64,000 bases of DNA from Candidatus Gastranaerophilales bacterium (GCA_947625305.1 CANQNW010000008.1:1-64000); one strand, 5' to 3'. Shown: positions 16,938-25,900, numbered from the stretch's first letter. Numbers and translations are program-made. Notes: generated by a model from the letters alone, not told the origin.

Positions 16938-17447
16938 ATGAATATTGCTTTAATCGGGATGATGGGTTCAGGAAAATCTACTGTGGCAAAGCTTCTTGCC
17001 AATCAATTACAGAACTTTTCTTTTGTTGATACTGATGAAGAAATAATTAAATCTCAAAAAATATCAATAAACGAAATTTTTGAAAAATACGGGGAAAAAG
17101 CATTCAGAACAATAGAAACCGTGCAGTTAAAAGATGTATTAAAAAATGACAATCAGGTTATTGCAACAGGAGGCGGAATTGTAATTTCCGAGGATAATCT
17201 TAATTTGCTTTTAAATAATTCTGTTCTTATATATTTAAAGGCAGAGCCCGAGGAATTATATAAAAGAGTTAAAAATAATAAAGAGCGCCCCTTATTAAAT
17301 GACTGTAATATTAAAGAAAAAATTATAAATTTACTCGGTCAAAGAGAAGAAAAATATAAAAAAGCACACTTTATAATTGATACAACAAATAAAACACCTG
17401 ATATAATTGTTAAAGAAATTTTAGAGAAAATATATGGAAAAAATTGA
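16938..17447 (+). CDS. aroK: Shikimate kinase
   Basis: The 169-residue kinase phosphorylates shikimate. The Walker A loop is GMMGSGKST (residues 7-15), followed by the substrate-binding DTDEE and the GGG motif (ATGGGIV) and the lid Arg region (NKERPLL). A GAAAGG site overlaps the end of aroC. It overlaps aroB by 14 bases, indicating translational coupling within the operon. Confidence 0.95.
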   Translation: MNIALIGMMGSGKSTVAKLLANQLQNFSFVDTDEEIIKSQKISINEIFEKYGEKAFRTIETVQLKDVLKNDNQVIATGGGIVISEDNLNLLLNNSVLIYLKAEPEELYKRVKNNKERPLLNDCNIKEKIINLLGQREEKYKKAHFIIDTTNKTPDIIVKEILEKIYGKN

Positions 17448-18519
17448 AGTTAAAATAAATCCCGTGGGTGAAAGTTCGTACCCGATTTTTATCGGGAAAA
17501 ACTTGTTAAATAATTTATATGATATAATTCAAAAATTTACAAAAGCATCAAGGTATCTTGTTGTGACAAATGATACTATTTATTCTTTGTACGGTGAAAA
17601 ATTAAAAAATGAATGTTCGCAATTTATTATTTTACCTGATGGTGAAATATATAAGAATATGGATATTCTGCAAAGAATTATTGATAAGTGTTTAGAATTA
17701 AACCTTGAGCGGAAAGATGCAATTATAGCACTTGGAGGCGGAGTTATAGGCGATATGGCAGGTTTTGCCTCTTCTATATATAGAAGAGGGATTGATTTTA
17801 TACAAGTCCCGACAACTCTTTTAGCAATGGTCGATTCATCTGTCGGAGGGAAAGTTGCGGTTAATCATTCTTCAGGTAAAAACATGATTGGTGCTTTTTA
17901 TCAGCCAAAAGCTGTAATAGCTGATACTAACACTTTATCTACTCTTGACGAAAGACAATTTAAAAGCGGATTGGGTGAAGTTTTAAAATATGCTTTTATT
18001 GAAAAAAACTGTGCTTGTCAGAGTGATTTTAATTTTCTTGAATTTTTGGAAACTCACAAAAATGATATTTTATTAAAAAATGCAGATATTACAGAAAAAA
18101 TGATAAAAATATGCTGTTCTTTAAAGGCATCTGTTGTTAATAAAGATGAGAAGGAAAAGGGGTTAAGAGCAATTTTAAATTTCGGGCATACATTTGCTCA
18201 TGCAATAGAAAAGCTAACGGGATATGAAAAATATACTCATGGTGAGGCTGTAGCAATCGGCATGACAATGATTTTTAATATTGCGGTTAAATTGAATTAT
18301 GTTACTGACGGGTATTATAAAAGGTGTATTAATTTAATAAATAACTATTCTCTTGTTAATACATATTCGGAAGAATTTTTACCTGAAGATTTTTATAATT
18401 CAATGCTTTCGGATAAAAAAGTTTCTGAGGGCAGAATAAATTTTGTTATTCCGACAGGGGAAAGAGAAGTTGAAATAATAAATAATATTGATAAAAATAT
18501 TGTATTAGAGGGTATTTAA
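17434..18519 (+). CDS. aroB: 3-dehydroquinate synthase
   Basis: The 361-residue NAD- and metal-dependent enzyme makes 3-dehydroquinate, the second step of the shikimate pathway. The NAD-binding ALGGGVIGDMAGF, the PTTLLAMVDSSVGGK block and metal ligands in FGHTFAHAIE and YTHGEAVAIG are present. It is last in the aroCKB cluster; a 27-base gap separates it from surE. Confidence 0.95.
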   Translation: MEKIEVKINPVGESSYPIFIGKNLLNNLYDIIQKFTKASRYLVVTNDTIYSLYGEKLKNECSQFIILPDGEIYKNMDILQRIIDKCLELNLERKDAIIALGGGVIGDMAGFASSIYRRGIDFIQVPTTLLAMVDSSVGGKVAVNHSSGKNMIGAFYQPKAVIADTNTLSTLDERQFKSGLGEVLKYAFIEKNCACQSDFNFLEFLETHKNDILLKNADITEKMIKICCSLKASVVNKDEKEKGLRAILNFGHTFAHAIEKLTGYEKYTHGEAVAIGMTMIFNIAVKLNYVTDGYYKRCINLINNYSLVNTYSEEFLPEDFYNSMLSDKKVSEGRINFVIPTGEREVEIINNIDKNIVLEGI

Positions 18520-18546
18520 TAGTTGTACAGATAAAAAGGGGTTTAT

Positions 18547-19338
18547 ATGAAGATATTACTATCAAATGATGACGGAGTTATGGCTGAAGGTATAAAGGCT
18601 TTAACCGTTGAATTAAGTAAAGAACATGATGTATATGTTGTTGCGCCTGATAGAGAAAGAAGTGCAGCGGGGCATTCTCTGACCCTTCATACCCCGATAA
18701 GAGTTGAAGAATTAGATTCAAAATTCGGAGCAAAAAGAATATGGATAACAAGCGGAACACCCGGAGACTGCGTTAAAATAGCTATAAATGCGATACTAAG
18801 CGAAGACGAAAAGCCTGATTTAATAATATCAGGGATTAACCATGGCCCCAATTTAGGTTCTGACATATTATACTCGGGTACGGTAAGCTGCGCAATGGAG
18901 GGCGCAATGATGGGTTACCCCAGTATTGCGGTATCACTTGCAAGTATGTCCTCTGAACCCGAATTATTTAAAAATGTTGCAAGCTTTATGGCAAAATTTG
19001 TTCATAAAGTAAAAGAATTTAATTTTCCTAAAAAAACGATATTAAATATTAATGTACCGGGGTTAATGCCCGAGGACCTAGCGGGTGTTGCAATAACCAG
19101 GCTCGGCGGTAAAATGTTTACCGATGAGTACGATAAAAGAGTTGACCCAAGGGGCAAAGTCTATTACTGGATGGCGGGTGAACTCATTAAGCAGTGTGAA
19201 AACGATGACTCTGATATTAATGCACTAAGGTGGAATAAAGTTTCAATTACTCCTATTACTTTTGAAATGACACTTGAAAAAGTCATGCCCGAGCTTGAAA
19301 GTGTTTTGTGCAAGGGCGGAATTTCAGACTGGCAGTAG
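18547..19338 (+). CDS. surE: 5'-nucleotidase SurE
   Basis: A 263-residue metal-dependent phosphatase of nucleoside monophosphates. The metal-binding Asp pair is at the N-terminus (LLSNDDG), and the family motifs PDRERSAAGHSLT and SGINHGPNLGSDILYSGTV are complete. An AAAAGGGG site precedes the ATG. It may be transcribed with the aro genes. It ends directly against the convergent yraN gene. Confidence 0.95.
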   Translation: MKILLSNDDGVMAEGIKALTVELSKEHDVYVVAPDRERSAAGHSLTLHTPIRVEELDSKFGAKRIWITSGTPGDCVKIAINAILSEDEKPDLIISGINHGPNLGSDILYSGTVSCAMEGAMMGYPSIAVSLASMSSEPELFKNVASFMAKFVHKVKEFNFPKKTILNINVPGLMPEDLAGVAITRLGGKMFTDEYDKRVDPRGKVYYWMAGELIKQCENDDSDINALRWNKVSITPITFEMTLEKVMPELESVLCKGGISDWQ

Positions 19339-19701
19339 TTAATATTGTCCGAGATTTTTAATATGTTCAATTTTAGGGTTATTTAATCCGATTATTGCTA
19401 TGCCGTCAAATCGGAACGATTTACATTTTAAATCCGTTTGAGAAAGATAAGCTGATATTGCCTTATGTATTTTTTGAATTTTTAAACCGTTAATTGCTTC
19501 AAAGGGATGTCCGAAATCAAGGTTAGTTCTTGTTTTAACCTCGACAAAGACGAGTGTATCTTTTTCTTTTGCAATAATATCAATTTCGGCATTTTTAGAA
19601 TAATGCCAATTCCTCTCTATTATAGTATATCCGCATTCTTTAAGATATTGGCAGGCTGTATCTTCGCCTTGTTTACCTTTTTGTATGTTATCTTTAAGCA
19701 T
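19339..19701 (-). CDS. yraN: YraN-family (UPF0102) nuclease-fold protein
   Basis: A 120-residue member of the UPF0102 family, related to Holliday junction resolvases. The PD-(D/E)XK-type core is visible as AEIDIIAKEKDTLVFVEVKTR-like sequence around residues 37-58 (key residues Asp, Glu, Lys). Its role is uncertain in all species. The ATG has TATAAT 6 bases upstream on the minus strand and no ribosome-binding site, so the message is probably leaderless. It ends one base after the convergent surE. Confidence 0.9.
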   Translation of the reverse strand: MLKDNIQKGKQGEDTACQYLKECGYTIIERNWHYSKNAEIDIIAKEKDTLVFVEVKTRTNLDFGHPFEAINGLKIQKIHKAISAYLSQTDLKCKSFRFDGIAIIGLNNPKIEHIKNLGQY

Positions 19702-19742
19702 AGTTTGATTATATCAAAATTTTATGATAAAAATGAAATGTT

Positions 19743-20576
19743 ATGAAAAATACTCAAAAAACAATATTTATAACAGGTGCATCATCAGGAATAGGTAAAG
19801 CTGCAGCAAAGGTTTTAGCTGAGAAGGGACACAAAGTTTTTGCAGGCATAAGGAGAAAAACTGATAAAGAAGAACTCTCCAAACTAAATAAAAATATTAT
19901 TCCCGTTTATATTGATGTTCAAATTTCTTCAAGCATTGATAAGGCTTTTTGGTATGTTATAAAACAAACTGATAAAATTGATGTTTTAATAAATAATGCA
20001 GGTATAGTTGAAGCATGTCCCGTTGAATGCATAAATATTGACAGGCTTAAAGAACAGTTTGAAGTTAATACTTTTGGTGCGCTTGCGGTTACTCAAAAAT
20101 TTTTACCCCTGCTTTCAGGCTCAAGAATTATTAATATAAGTTCTGATGCCTCAACAGGACTGTTCCCTTATATTTCTGCTTATTGTGCTTCAAAAAGAGC
20201 AATGGATATATTATTTAATTCTTTTTATCTTGAAAATAAGGATAATATTAAGGTCATATCCATAAAACCCGCATCAATAAAAACTCCTATTTGGAATAAA
20301 TCAGCTAAAAGGGCAAGAAAATATTTTGAAGGTGTTAATGAACTGATTAAGCAAAAATATGAAAAAGATTTACTCATCTTGGAAAAAAATGCGCTGGATA
20401 ATAATATAAAGGGGCTTGATGTTAGTATTGTTGTTAATACAATAGTAAAAGCAATACAATCAAAAAATCCGAAATCTTCTTATAACGTTGGTTTTGATGC
20501 AGTTATTGCGGATTGGGTTTCTAAACTCCCGATTGATTTAAGTAATCTGTTAATAAAATCAAGATTAAAAATATAG
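19743..20576 (+). CDS. Short-chain dehydrogenase/reductase
   Basis: A 277-residue classical SDR. The cofactor motif TGASSGIG is at 11-18 and NNAG at 84-87; the catalytic Ser133/134, Tyr147 and Lys151 (YCASK) are complete. The substrate cannot be read from the sequence. Its neighbours are an MCE lipid-transport protein and an alpha-oxoamine synthase, so a 3-keto-lipid reductase acting after the synthase is a plausible inference. No partner gene proves this. Confidence 0.85.
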   Translation: MKNTQKTIFITGASSGIGKAAAKVLAEKGHKVFAGIRRKTDKEELSKLNKNIIPVYIDVQISSSIDKAFWYVIKQTDKIDVLINNAGIVEACPVECINIDRLKEQFEVNTFGALAVTQKFLPLLSGSRIINISSDASTGLFPYISAYCASKRAMDILFNSFYLENKDNIKVISIKPASIKTPIWNKSAKRARKYFEGVNELIKQKYEKDLLILEKNALDNNIKGLDVSIVVNTIVKAIQSKNPKSSYNVGFDAVIADWVSKLPIDLSNLLIKSRLKI

Positions 20577-20623
20577 CCACATGTATTATTGATTATTTTT
20601 TTTATATTTTGTTTCATATTCTT

Positions 20624-21454
20624 ATGAAAAAAATAATTGTAATAATAGTATTAATAACTTTTGGAATTTTATTCTGGTTTTTGTATCAAAAACTTGCATT
20701 TTTAAATATTTTGGTTAAGTTTGATGATTTAGAACCGTTTGAAAAACAGATGAATGTTTATTATAAAGGATTTAAAATCGGGAAATCAACTAAAATATAC
20801 CCAGATAAAGATTATACAAATACCTTTTTAAAGTTAAAAATTCATCCTAATAATATAAACCTGCCCGAAAATATAACGGCAAAAATCCAAAAAAAAGGTA
20901 CGGGCGGATATATAAATATAATTTATCCCGATTCTCCGTCATTAAAGAAAATAAAAAATGATGATGTAATCCCAGGGCGCTTAACAAAAGATATAACAAC
21001 TATTTTAAGTGAAGAAGGCGCAGAAGAAATATTATCAAATGCTTCAGGACTTATATCTAATGCAAACACTGCAGTTCAAAGTCTTAACGGTATTTTTATT
21101 GAGGTGCATGGCATATTGCAGGATATAAGACCTGATATTAAGCTTGCAGTTTCAAATCTCGCTAAAACAACAACTAATCTTAAAGAAATGTCATCAAATA
21201 TGAATTCTTCGTTAAATAAAGAATCTCTGACGAATTCAGTTAAAAATGTAGAAAATACAACAAAAAGTTTAAGTGATATTACCGTTCAAATTGACAGAAC
21301 GACTATACCTGTTGTAAACTCAGTATTATGCCAGACTAATTCAACCATGAAAAATGTAAAAGAAATAACAGGCGGAGTTAAAAACACATTAAAAAAACAC
21401 TTCGGTTTCGGAAGGTTAATTTTTGGCAGACCGATTAGCAAAGATTGTGAATAA
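20624..21454 (+). CDS. MCE (MlaD-type) lipid-transport domain protein
   Basis: A 276-residue protein with one N-terminal membrane helix (residues ~4-24) and an MCE domain directly after it (VKFDDLEPFEKQMNVYYKGFKIG-like start, ending with the GGYINI segment). A long predicted helical C-terminal part follows. This architecture is typical of MlaD and cyanobacterial/plastid TGD2-like proteins, which form hexameric lipid channels between membranes. The ATG at 20624 is preferred over an upstream TTG because it starts the membrane helix properly. The ATPase and permease partners are not adjacent. Confidence 0.85.
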   Translation: MKKIIVIIVLITFGILFWFLYQKLAFLNILVKFDDLEPFEKQMNVYYKGFKIGKSTKIYPDKDYTNTFLKLKIHPNNINLPENITAKIQKKGTGGYINIIYPDSPSLKKIKNDDVIPGRLTKDITTILSEEGAEEILSNASGLISNANTAVQSLNGIFIEVHGILQDIRPDIKLAVSNLAKTTTNLKEMSSNMNSSLNKESLTNSVKNVENTTKSLSDITVQIDRTTIPVVNSVLCQTNSTMKNVKEITGGVKNTLKKHFGFGRLIFGRPISKDCE

Positions 21455-21487
21455 TAAAACTGATTATGAATAGATTGCGGAGTATAT

Positions 21488-22756
21488 ATGACAGTTACGG
21501 AACAAACAAAAAGTAATAAGTTTGAAGATTTTTTGAAAACAAGACAAGGTGATGACTTATTTGAAAAAGCTATGCTTGTTGATGAGGTTTTACATAGTGA
21601 AACATATACAGGCAATGAAGGGCTTGGAATGGTTTCAATGGATAAGCTTCAGGGTGAATACCCAATTAAAGAAAAATCAGGCGAAGTTCATTCGGTAATT
21701 ATGCTCGGGTCTAATTCATATTTAAATCTTTCTACAAATGAAGAAGTTGTTAAGGCTGCAAGGGAGGCTTTGGATAAATTCGGCTATGGAATGGGAGTTG
21801 TTTCAAATTATGCGGGGATAACGGAACTTCATAACAGCCTTGAAAATAAAATTGCTAAATTTTACGGAACCGAAAGTTCAATAGTATTTCCAAGCGGTTA
21901 CGGTGCAAATGTAGGTGTTATTTCTGCATTATGTAATGAAGGCGATGTAATTATAAATGACAGCGCAAACCATGCATCAATATTTGACGGATGCAGATTA
22001 TCCGGTGCGGATATAAAAGTATTTCCACATGCAGATATGAACGGGCTTGAGAGAGTTTTAAAAAGACTTCCCGAAGAAACTACAGGCAGACTTATAATAA
22101 CAGACGGTGTTTTCTCAATGGATGGTGATATTGCAAAACTTGATATTATAACTCAGCTTGCAAAAGAATATAAATGTAGGGTTATGGTGGATGATGCACA
22201 CGGTATAGGTATTGTAGGTAAAACAGGAAAAGGCTCTGCAGAACATCATAATGTAATGGATAAAATAGATTTACATGTAGGTATGTTAAGTAAATCTCCG
22301 GGCGGACTGGGCGGATATTGTGCTGCATCAAAAGAAATTGTACAATTCTTAAAATTGTATGCGAGAACTTATTTCTTCTCTACAGCACTTCCTGCATCAC
22401 TTGCGGGCGGATTGAACAAAGTTTTTGATTTGTTTCTTGCAGATAATGCAGGCAGAACTGAATTATGGGATAAAATCAATTATTTAAAAACTAAATTATT
22501 ATCAAAAGGTTTTGATATCGGACATTCTCAATCCGCTATTATACCCGTTATGATTTATGATGAAGAAAAATTATTTAAAATTCATTCCGAATTAAGACAA
22601 AAAGGCTTGTATGTCAATATTGTTACATATCCTGCAGTTCGCAGAAAAGAATGCAGATTAAGATTATGTGCAATGAAGGATTTAACTTATAGTCAAATAG
22701 ATAGAGCTGTTGATATTTTGGAAGAAACAGGCAGAAAATATGGAATAATTAAATAA
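21488..22756 (+). CDS. Alpha-oxoamine synthase (PLP-dependent; possible serine palmitoyltransferase-like)
   Basis: A 422-residue fold-type I PLP enzyme of the family that includes serine palmitoyltransferase, KBL, BioF and ALA synthase. H162 stacks on PLP (NHASIFDGCRLSG); D235 and H238 lie in VDDAHGIG; the Schiff-base Lys is K269 in LSKSPGGLGG. The ~65-residue N-terminal extension and the FGSNxYL-like motif (LGSNSYLNL) are closer to bacterial serine palmitoyltransferases than to KBL, but sequence alone does not settle the substrate. With the SDR and MCE genes upstream it may form a sphingolipid-like pathway (inference). Confidence 0.85.
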   Translation: MTVTEQTKSNKFEDFLKTRQGDDLFEKAMLVDEVLHSETYTGNEGLGMVSMDKLQGEYPIKEKSGEVHSVIMLGSNSYLNLSTNEEVVKAAREALDKFGYGMGVVSNYAGITELHNSLENKIAKFYGTESSIVFPSGYGANVGVISALCNEGDVIINDSANHASIFDGCRLSGADIKVFPHADMNGLERVLKRLPEETTGRLIITDGVFSMDGDIAKLDIITQLAKEYKCRVMVDDAHGIGIVGKTGKGSAEHHNVMDKIDLHVGMLSKSPGGLGGYCAASKEIVQFLKLYARTYFFSTALPASLAGGLNKVFDLFLADNAGRTELWDKINYLKTKLLSKGFDIGHSQSAIIPVMIYDEEKLFKIHSELRQKGLYVNIVTYPAVRRKECRLRLCAMKDLTYSQIDRAVDILEETGRKYGIIK

Positions 22757-22794
22757 TACTTTAATTTATTTTTAAATATTGATAAAATATAAGA

Positions 22795-23739
22795 ATGAAA
22801 AAAGTATTGGTAATAATCCCTGAAGATAATAAGGGAAAATACATCGCAAAGGGCTTTTCTTCAGCATTTAAAGACCTTGGGTTTTTTGTTATTGAAAAAA
22901 AGATATATGACTTATTCTTAGATGAAGTCTATAAAATTAAACCCGATTGTATTTTTTATTTTTGGTCAAATAATTCTCAAAATACTGCTGTTCTTGACTT
23001 TTATAAAGATTTAAATATTGAAAATATTAAATTGATTAATTTTGCGGAAATGTCTGAAAATATCCCCAAAGAGCTAAGGAAAAAAACTTTATCATATTGC
23101 TTTTCACAAGATGAAAAAGTTAAAAAAAACAAGATTTTGCTTGGTATAAACGGAAAAGATTACAAATCAAAATTTTCAGGATATAAATATTCAATTACTT
23201 TTGCGGGAAATCCTGCATATGAGTACAGGGAAAGGCTTTTAGCCTCGATAATCTATAATTTTGGAGAATTAAATATATTCTGCCGTTCGTATGATTTTTA
23301 CAAGAGTGCGGAGGAAATGTATAAATTAAACCTGCTGCCGGATAGATACATTGATATATATCGCTCAGCATATAGAGGATATGTTGATTCTCAAAAAGAA
23401 TTAGCGGAAATTTATTCTTCTTCAAAAATTAATATAGATATGCTGAATACTGAAAAGTTATCTGCAAATTACAGATGTTTTGAAATTTTAGCATCGGGTG
23501 GTTTTATGCTTGCTCCGAAAACTGCTCAGACGGATTATCTTTTTGACTACGGTAAAGATTTTGATTTTTATACTTCTCAGGTTGAACTAATTGATAAAAT
23601 TAAGTTTTACCTGAATAATTTAAACATTGCGCAGTTAATAGCATTAAACGGAAGAAAAAATGTTTTAAGCAATCATTCTTTTTATGATAGACTTAAATCA
23701 ATATTGAGGTCGGTTTATGGCAAAGATTTTAGTAGTTGA
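22795..23739 (+). CDS. CgeB-like glycosyltransferase
   Basis: A 314-residue protein resembling the CgeB/YkvP family of GT-B glycosyltransferases. The N-terminal Rossmann-like start (KKVLVIIPEDNKG), a central FAGNPAYEYRERLL segment and the C-terminal donor-binding region (NYRCFEILASGGFMLAPKT) are characteristic. The acceptor is unknown; cell-surface glycan or glycolipid synthesis fits the neighbours. TAAAAT lies 6 bases before the ATG with no ribosome-binding site, so the message is probably leaderless. The 3' end overlaps the response regulator gene by 23 bases. Confidence 0.75.
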   Translation: MKKVLVIIPEDNKGKYIAKGFSSAFKDLGFFVIEKKIYDLFLDEVYKIKPDCIFYFWSNNSQNTAVLDFYKDLNIENIKLINFAEMSENIPKELRKKTLSYCFSQDEKVKKNKILLGINGKDYKSKFSGYKYSITFAGNPAYEYRERLLASIIYNFGELNIFCRSYDFYKSAEEMYKLNLLPDRYIDIYRSAYRGYVDSQKELAEIYSSSKINIDMLNTEKLSANYRCFEILASGGFMLAPKTAQTDYLFDYGKDFDFYTSQVELIDKIKFYLNNLNIAQLIALNGRKNVLSNHSFYDRLKSILRSVYGKDFSS

Positions 23740-24436
23740 TGATGATACAGCGATTAATGAACTCATAAAAGTCAATTTAGAGTTAGCCGGTTATAAGGCA
23801 GTTTGTGCATTTGACGGAAACAAAGGATATGCGCTTGCAAAACAGGAACTGCCCGATTTAATTATTCTTGACGTTATGATGCCTGAAGTTGACGGTTACA
23901 CCGTTGCTAAAAGGATTAGAGAAAATCAAACGACTAAAGATATACCGATTATTATGCTTACTGCTTTAAATATGCTTCAAAATAAGGCGCAGGGCTTTAA
24001 TATAGGAGTTGATGATTATTTGGTTAAACCCTTTGAAATGGAAGAACTCCTGATGAGGGTTAAGGCGCTTTTAAAAAGAACAAATAATATTCCAAAATCA
24101 GTAGCGGTTAAAGAGGTGTTAGCTAAGGGCGATATAACTTTAATACCAGAAACATATTCTGTCGTCATTAACGGAAAATCGGCAAAAGTAACACCCATTG
24201 AGTTTGATATAGTTAATTTATTAATGCAAAATTATGGGAATATGGTTTCAAGTGCTAAAATATTAAATGATGTTTGGGGGTATGCAGCGGATGATGCAGT
24301 TGAAACAATCAGAGTTCATATGAGGCATATAAGAACAAAGCTGGATAAAATCTCAGACGGTAAAAAATATATAGAAACAATATATGGCGGCGGCTACAGA
24401 CTTATTCCCGAGGGTGTTAAGGAAAAAGTAAAATAA
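23717..24436 (+). CDS. OmpR/PhoB-family response regulator
   Basis: A 239-residue two-domain regulator. The receiver domain has acidic residues VDDD at 7-10, phosphoacceptor D52 (LILDVMMP) and the switch Lys in YLVKPFEM. The C-terminal winged-helix domain ends with the usual IETIYGGGYRL. It resembles cyanobacterial RpaA/RpaB-type regulators in layout, but orthology cannot be shown here. No histidine kinase is adjacent, so it is an orphan in this window. It overlaps the glycosyltransferase gene. Confidence 0.9.
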   Translation: MAKILVVDDDTAINELIKVNLELAGYKAVCAFDGNKGYALAKQELPDLIILDVMMPEVDGYTVAKRIRENQTTKDIPIIMLTALNMLQNKAQGFNIGVDDYLVKPFEMEELLMRVKALLKRTNNIPKSVAVKEVLAKGDITLIPETYSVVINGKSAKVTPIEFDIVNLLMQNYGNMVSSAKILNDVWGYAADDAVETIRVHMRHIRTKLDKISDGKKYIETIYGGGYRLIPEGVKEKVK

Positions 24437-24461
24437 TATTAACAATACTTAGTATATGATA

Positions 24462-24489
24462 TTGTATTATATATATAAATTGTTATAAT
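24462..24489 (+). promoter_or_regulatory. Promoter of the poly-C peptide operon
   Basis: TTGTAT (24462-24467) and TATAAT (24484-24489) are 16 bases apart, 23 bases upstream of the GTG start of the TupA-like gene. Confidence 0.55.
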
Positions 24490-24512
24490 AAAGATGAAAT
24501 ACAGGTATTGTT

Positions 24513-25499
24513 GTGAATATTATAAAAGCTTTTAAAGAAAAATTTAATATAGTTGATAAAAATAATGAATTATATATAAAAAGATTCAGATATAACGAGA
24601 ATTCAATTTATCAGTATGATTTTATTCTGTCTTTAAAAGAAAAAGAATATCCAAAATATCTTTGTGAAGCATATTATGTTAAAACAGGACAAAAACTTAA
24701 TTTAAAGCATCCTAAAATTTTAAATGAAAAAATTCAATGGTTAAAAATATATGATAATAAGCCGATTAAAACAACTTTAACCGATAAGGTGCTGGTTAGA
24801 GATTGGATAAAAGAAAAAATAGGTGAAGAGTATTTAAAGCCTGTTCTTTGGATTGGGAATAATTTTGATGATATTCCTTTTGATAAATTTCAGGAAAAAA
24901 TTATTATTAAATGTAATCATGGGTGTAAATGGCAGGTTGCATTAAAAAATAAAGATGAATTTTTAAGTAACAGTCAATTATTCGAGCTTATTAAAAAACA
25001 ATTTGGTTTATGGATGACTCAAACATTTTTTGGTTGGAGCGACTTTGAAACACAATATTTAAATATCAGCCCGCAAATTATAATTGAGTCGTTTTTAATA
25101 GTTGATGATAATGAACAGCCGCAGGAAATTGAAATTTGGTGTTTTAACGGAAAAGCTAAAATTATCCAAAAATGTAAGTATATTAATAAAAATAATAAAA
25201 ATTTATACCGGCAAATATGTTCATACGATGAAAATTTTAATTACTTTGATGTCAGGTTCTATAAAACAAATGAAATTCTGCACACTGAACCTGATGAAAT
25301 TTTAAGACAAGCAAAGGTTTTAAGTGAAAAGCTTGCAAAAACTTTTAAATTCGTTCGTGTGGATTGGTTAATTCATCAAGATAAATTGTATTTTCAGGAA
25401 ATGACTTTTACACCGCATTCAGGGTTTATTATCTTCCCTGAAAATCATAATGAACTGCAAATAAAATTTGGTAAAATGTTAAATTTGAAAGGAGAATAA
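24513..25499 (+). CDS. TupA-like ATP-grasp protein
   Basis: A 328-residue protein of the TupA-like ATP-grasp family, first described in teichuronopeptide synthesis and common in polysaccharide clusters. Family marks include LNLKHPKILNEKIQWLKIYD near residue 65, the DKVLVRDWIKEKIGEEYLKP block, the nucleotide-binding KCNHGCKWQV and the metal-ligand region FVRVDWLIHQDKLYFQEMTF. It starts at GTG. Its stop is one base from the first precursor-like gene, whose AAAGGAG lies within its 3' end. The position suggests a role in making the peptide product, for example amino-acid ligation or conjugation, which is inference. Confidence 0.8.
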   Translation: MNIIKAFKEKFNIVDKNNELYIKRFRYNENSIYQYDFILSLKEKEYPKYLCEAYYVKTGQKLNLKHPKILNEKIQWLKIYDNKPIKTTLTDKVLVRDWIKEKIGEEYLKPVLWIGNNFDDIPFDKFQEKIIIKCNHGCKWQVALKNKDEFLSNSQLFELIKKQFGLWMTQTFFGWSDFETQYLNISPQIIIESFLIVDDNEQPQEIEIWCFNGKAKIIQKCKYINKNNKNLYRQICSYDENFNYFDVRFYKTNEILHTEPDEILRQAKVLSEKLAKTFKFVRVDWLIHQDKLYFQEMTFTPHSGFIIFPENHNELQIKFGKMLNLKGE

Positions 25500-25500
25500 A

Positions 25501-25672
25501 ATGCCTGATAATAATGACTATAAAGATATATCAGACTTAAGCATTAGTGAAATAAACCAACTTTTCTCGGACATAATAGAATTCCCCCCCCCCCATAGAT
25601 GCTAGAGTTGCAATGGATACCATGTATACAATATCCGCTACTCCGGGTTTAGGTTGTGGAGGTCCAAAATAA
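25501..25672 (+). CDS. RiPP-like precursor peptide 1, switched out of frame by a C11 tract
   Basis: As given, translation from the ATG (strong AAAGGAG upstream) stops at 25603-25605 after 34 residues, just past a tract of 11 C. With 10 C the frame runs to the TAA at 25670-25672 and gives a 56-residue peptide: an acidic helical leader (DLSISEINQLFSDIIE), a PPP linker, then a divergent C-terminal part with RVAMDTMY and ending GLGCGGPK. A second copy follows. Leader conserved and core variable is the usual RiPP pattern. Either the gene is phase-variable and OFF here, or the tract length is a sequencing error. The modifying enzyme is probably the radical SAM/SPASM protein at 25901. Confidence 0.65.
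25584..25594 (+). repeat. Poly-C tract, 11 C (precursor 1)
   Basis: Eleven consecutive C in a strongly AT-rich genome, inside the coding region of precursor 1. One C fewer restores the full reading frame. Such tracts are hot spots for slipped-strand mispairing. Confidence 0.9.
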
Positions 25673-25707
25673 ACTTGGTAAAAGGTTAAATTTAAAAGGA
25701 GCGTAAT

Positions 25708-25883
25708 ATGACAGATAACAATAATGATATACCAGACTTAAGCATTAGTGAAATAAACCAACTTTTCTCGGACATAATAGAATCCCCCCCCCATACGAGG
25801 GTAGAATCGCAATGGATTCTGTGAATGTGCCAGGATTATTGACCGGTGGGACGAATGTCGTTAGCTGCGGTGGAGGAAAATAA
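25708..25883 (+). CDS. RiPP-like precursor peptide 2, switched out of frame by a C9 tract
   Basis: A second copy of the precursor gene with its own AAAAGGAG site. A 51-bp stretch of the leader (25733-25783) is identical to copy 1 (25532-25582). With the 9 C given, the frame ends at 25822-25824 after 38 residues. With 10 C it runs to the TAA at 25881-25883 and gives 58 residues; the core then aligns with copy 1 (RIAMDSVN versus RVAMDTMY) and ends VVSCGGGK. The common end Cys-Gly-Gly-x-Lys suggests the Cys region is the modified or recognised part. The second copy being restored by the same tract length argues that both frames are real. Confidence 0.65.
25784..25792 (+). repeat. Poly-C tract, 9 C (precursor 2)
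   Basis: Nine consecutive C at the same place in copy 2 as the 11-C tract in copy 1. One more C restores the full frame. Confidence 0.9.
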
Positions 25884-25900
25884 ACTTAACGAAGAATAAA

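Noticed and set aside
25501-25883. Treating the two small genes as plain pseudogenes
   Set aside because: Both keep strong ribosome-binding sites, conserved leaders and intact downstream frames, and both are repaired by the same tract length; decay would not predict this.
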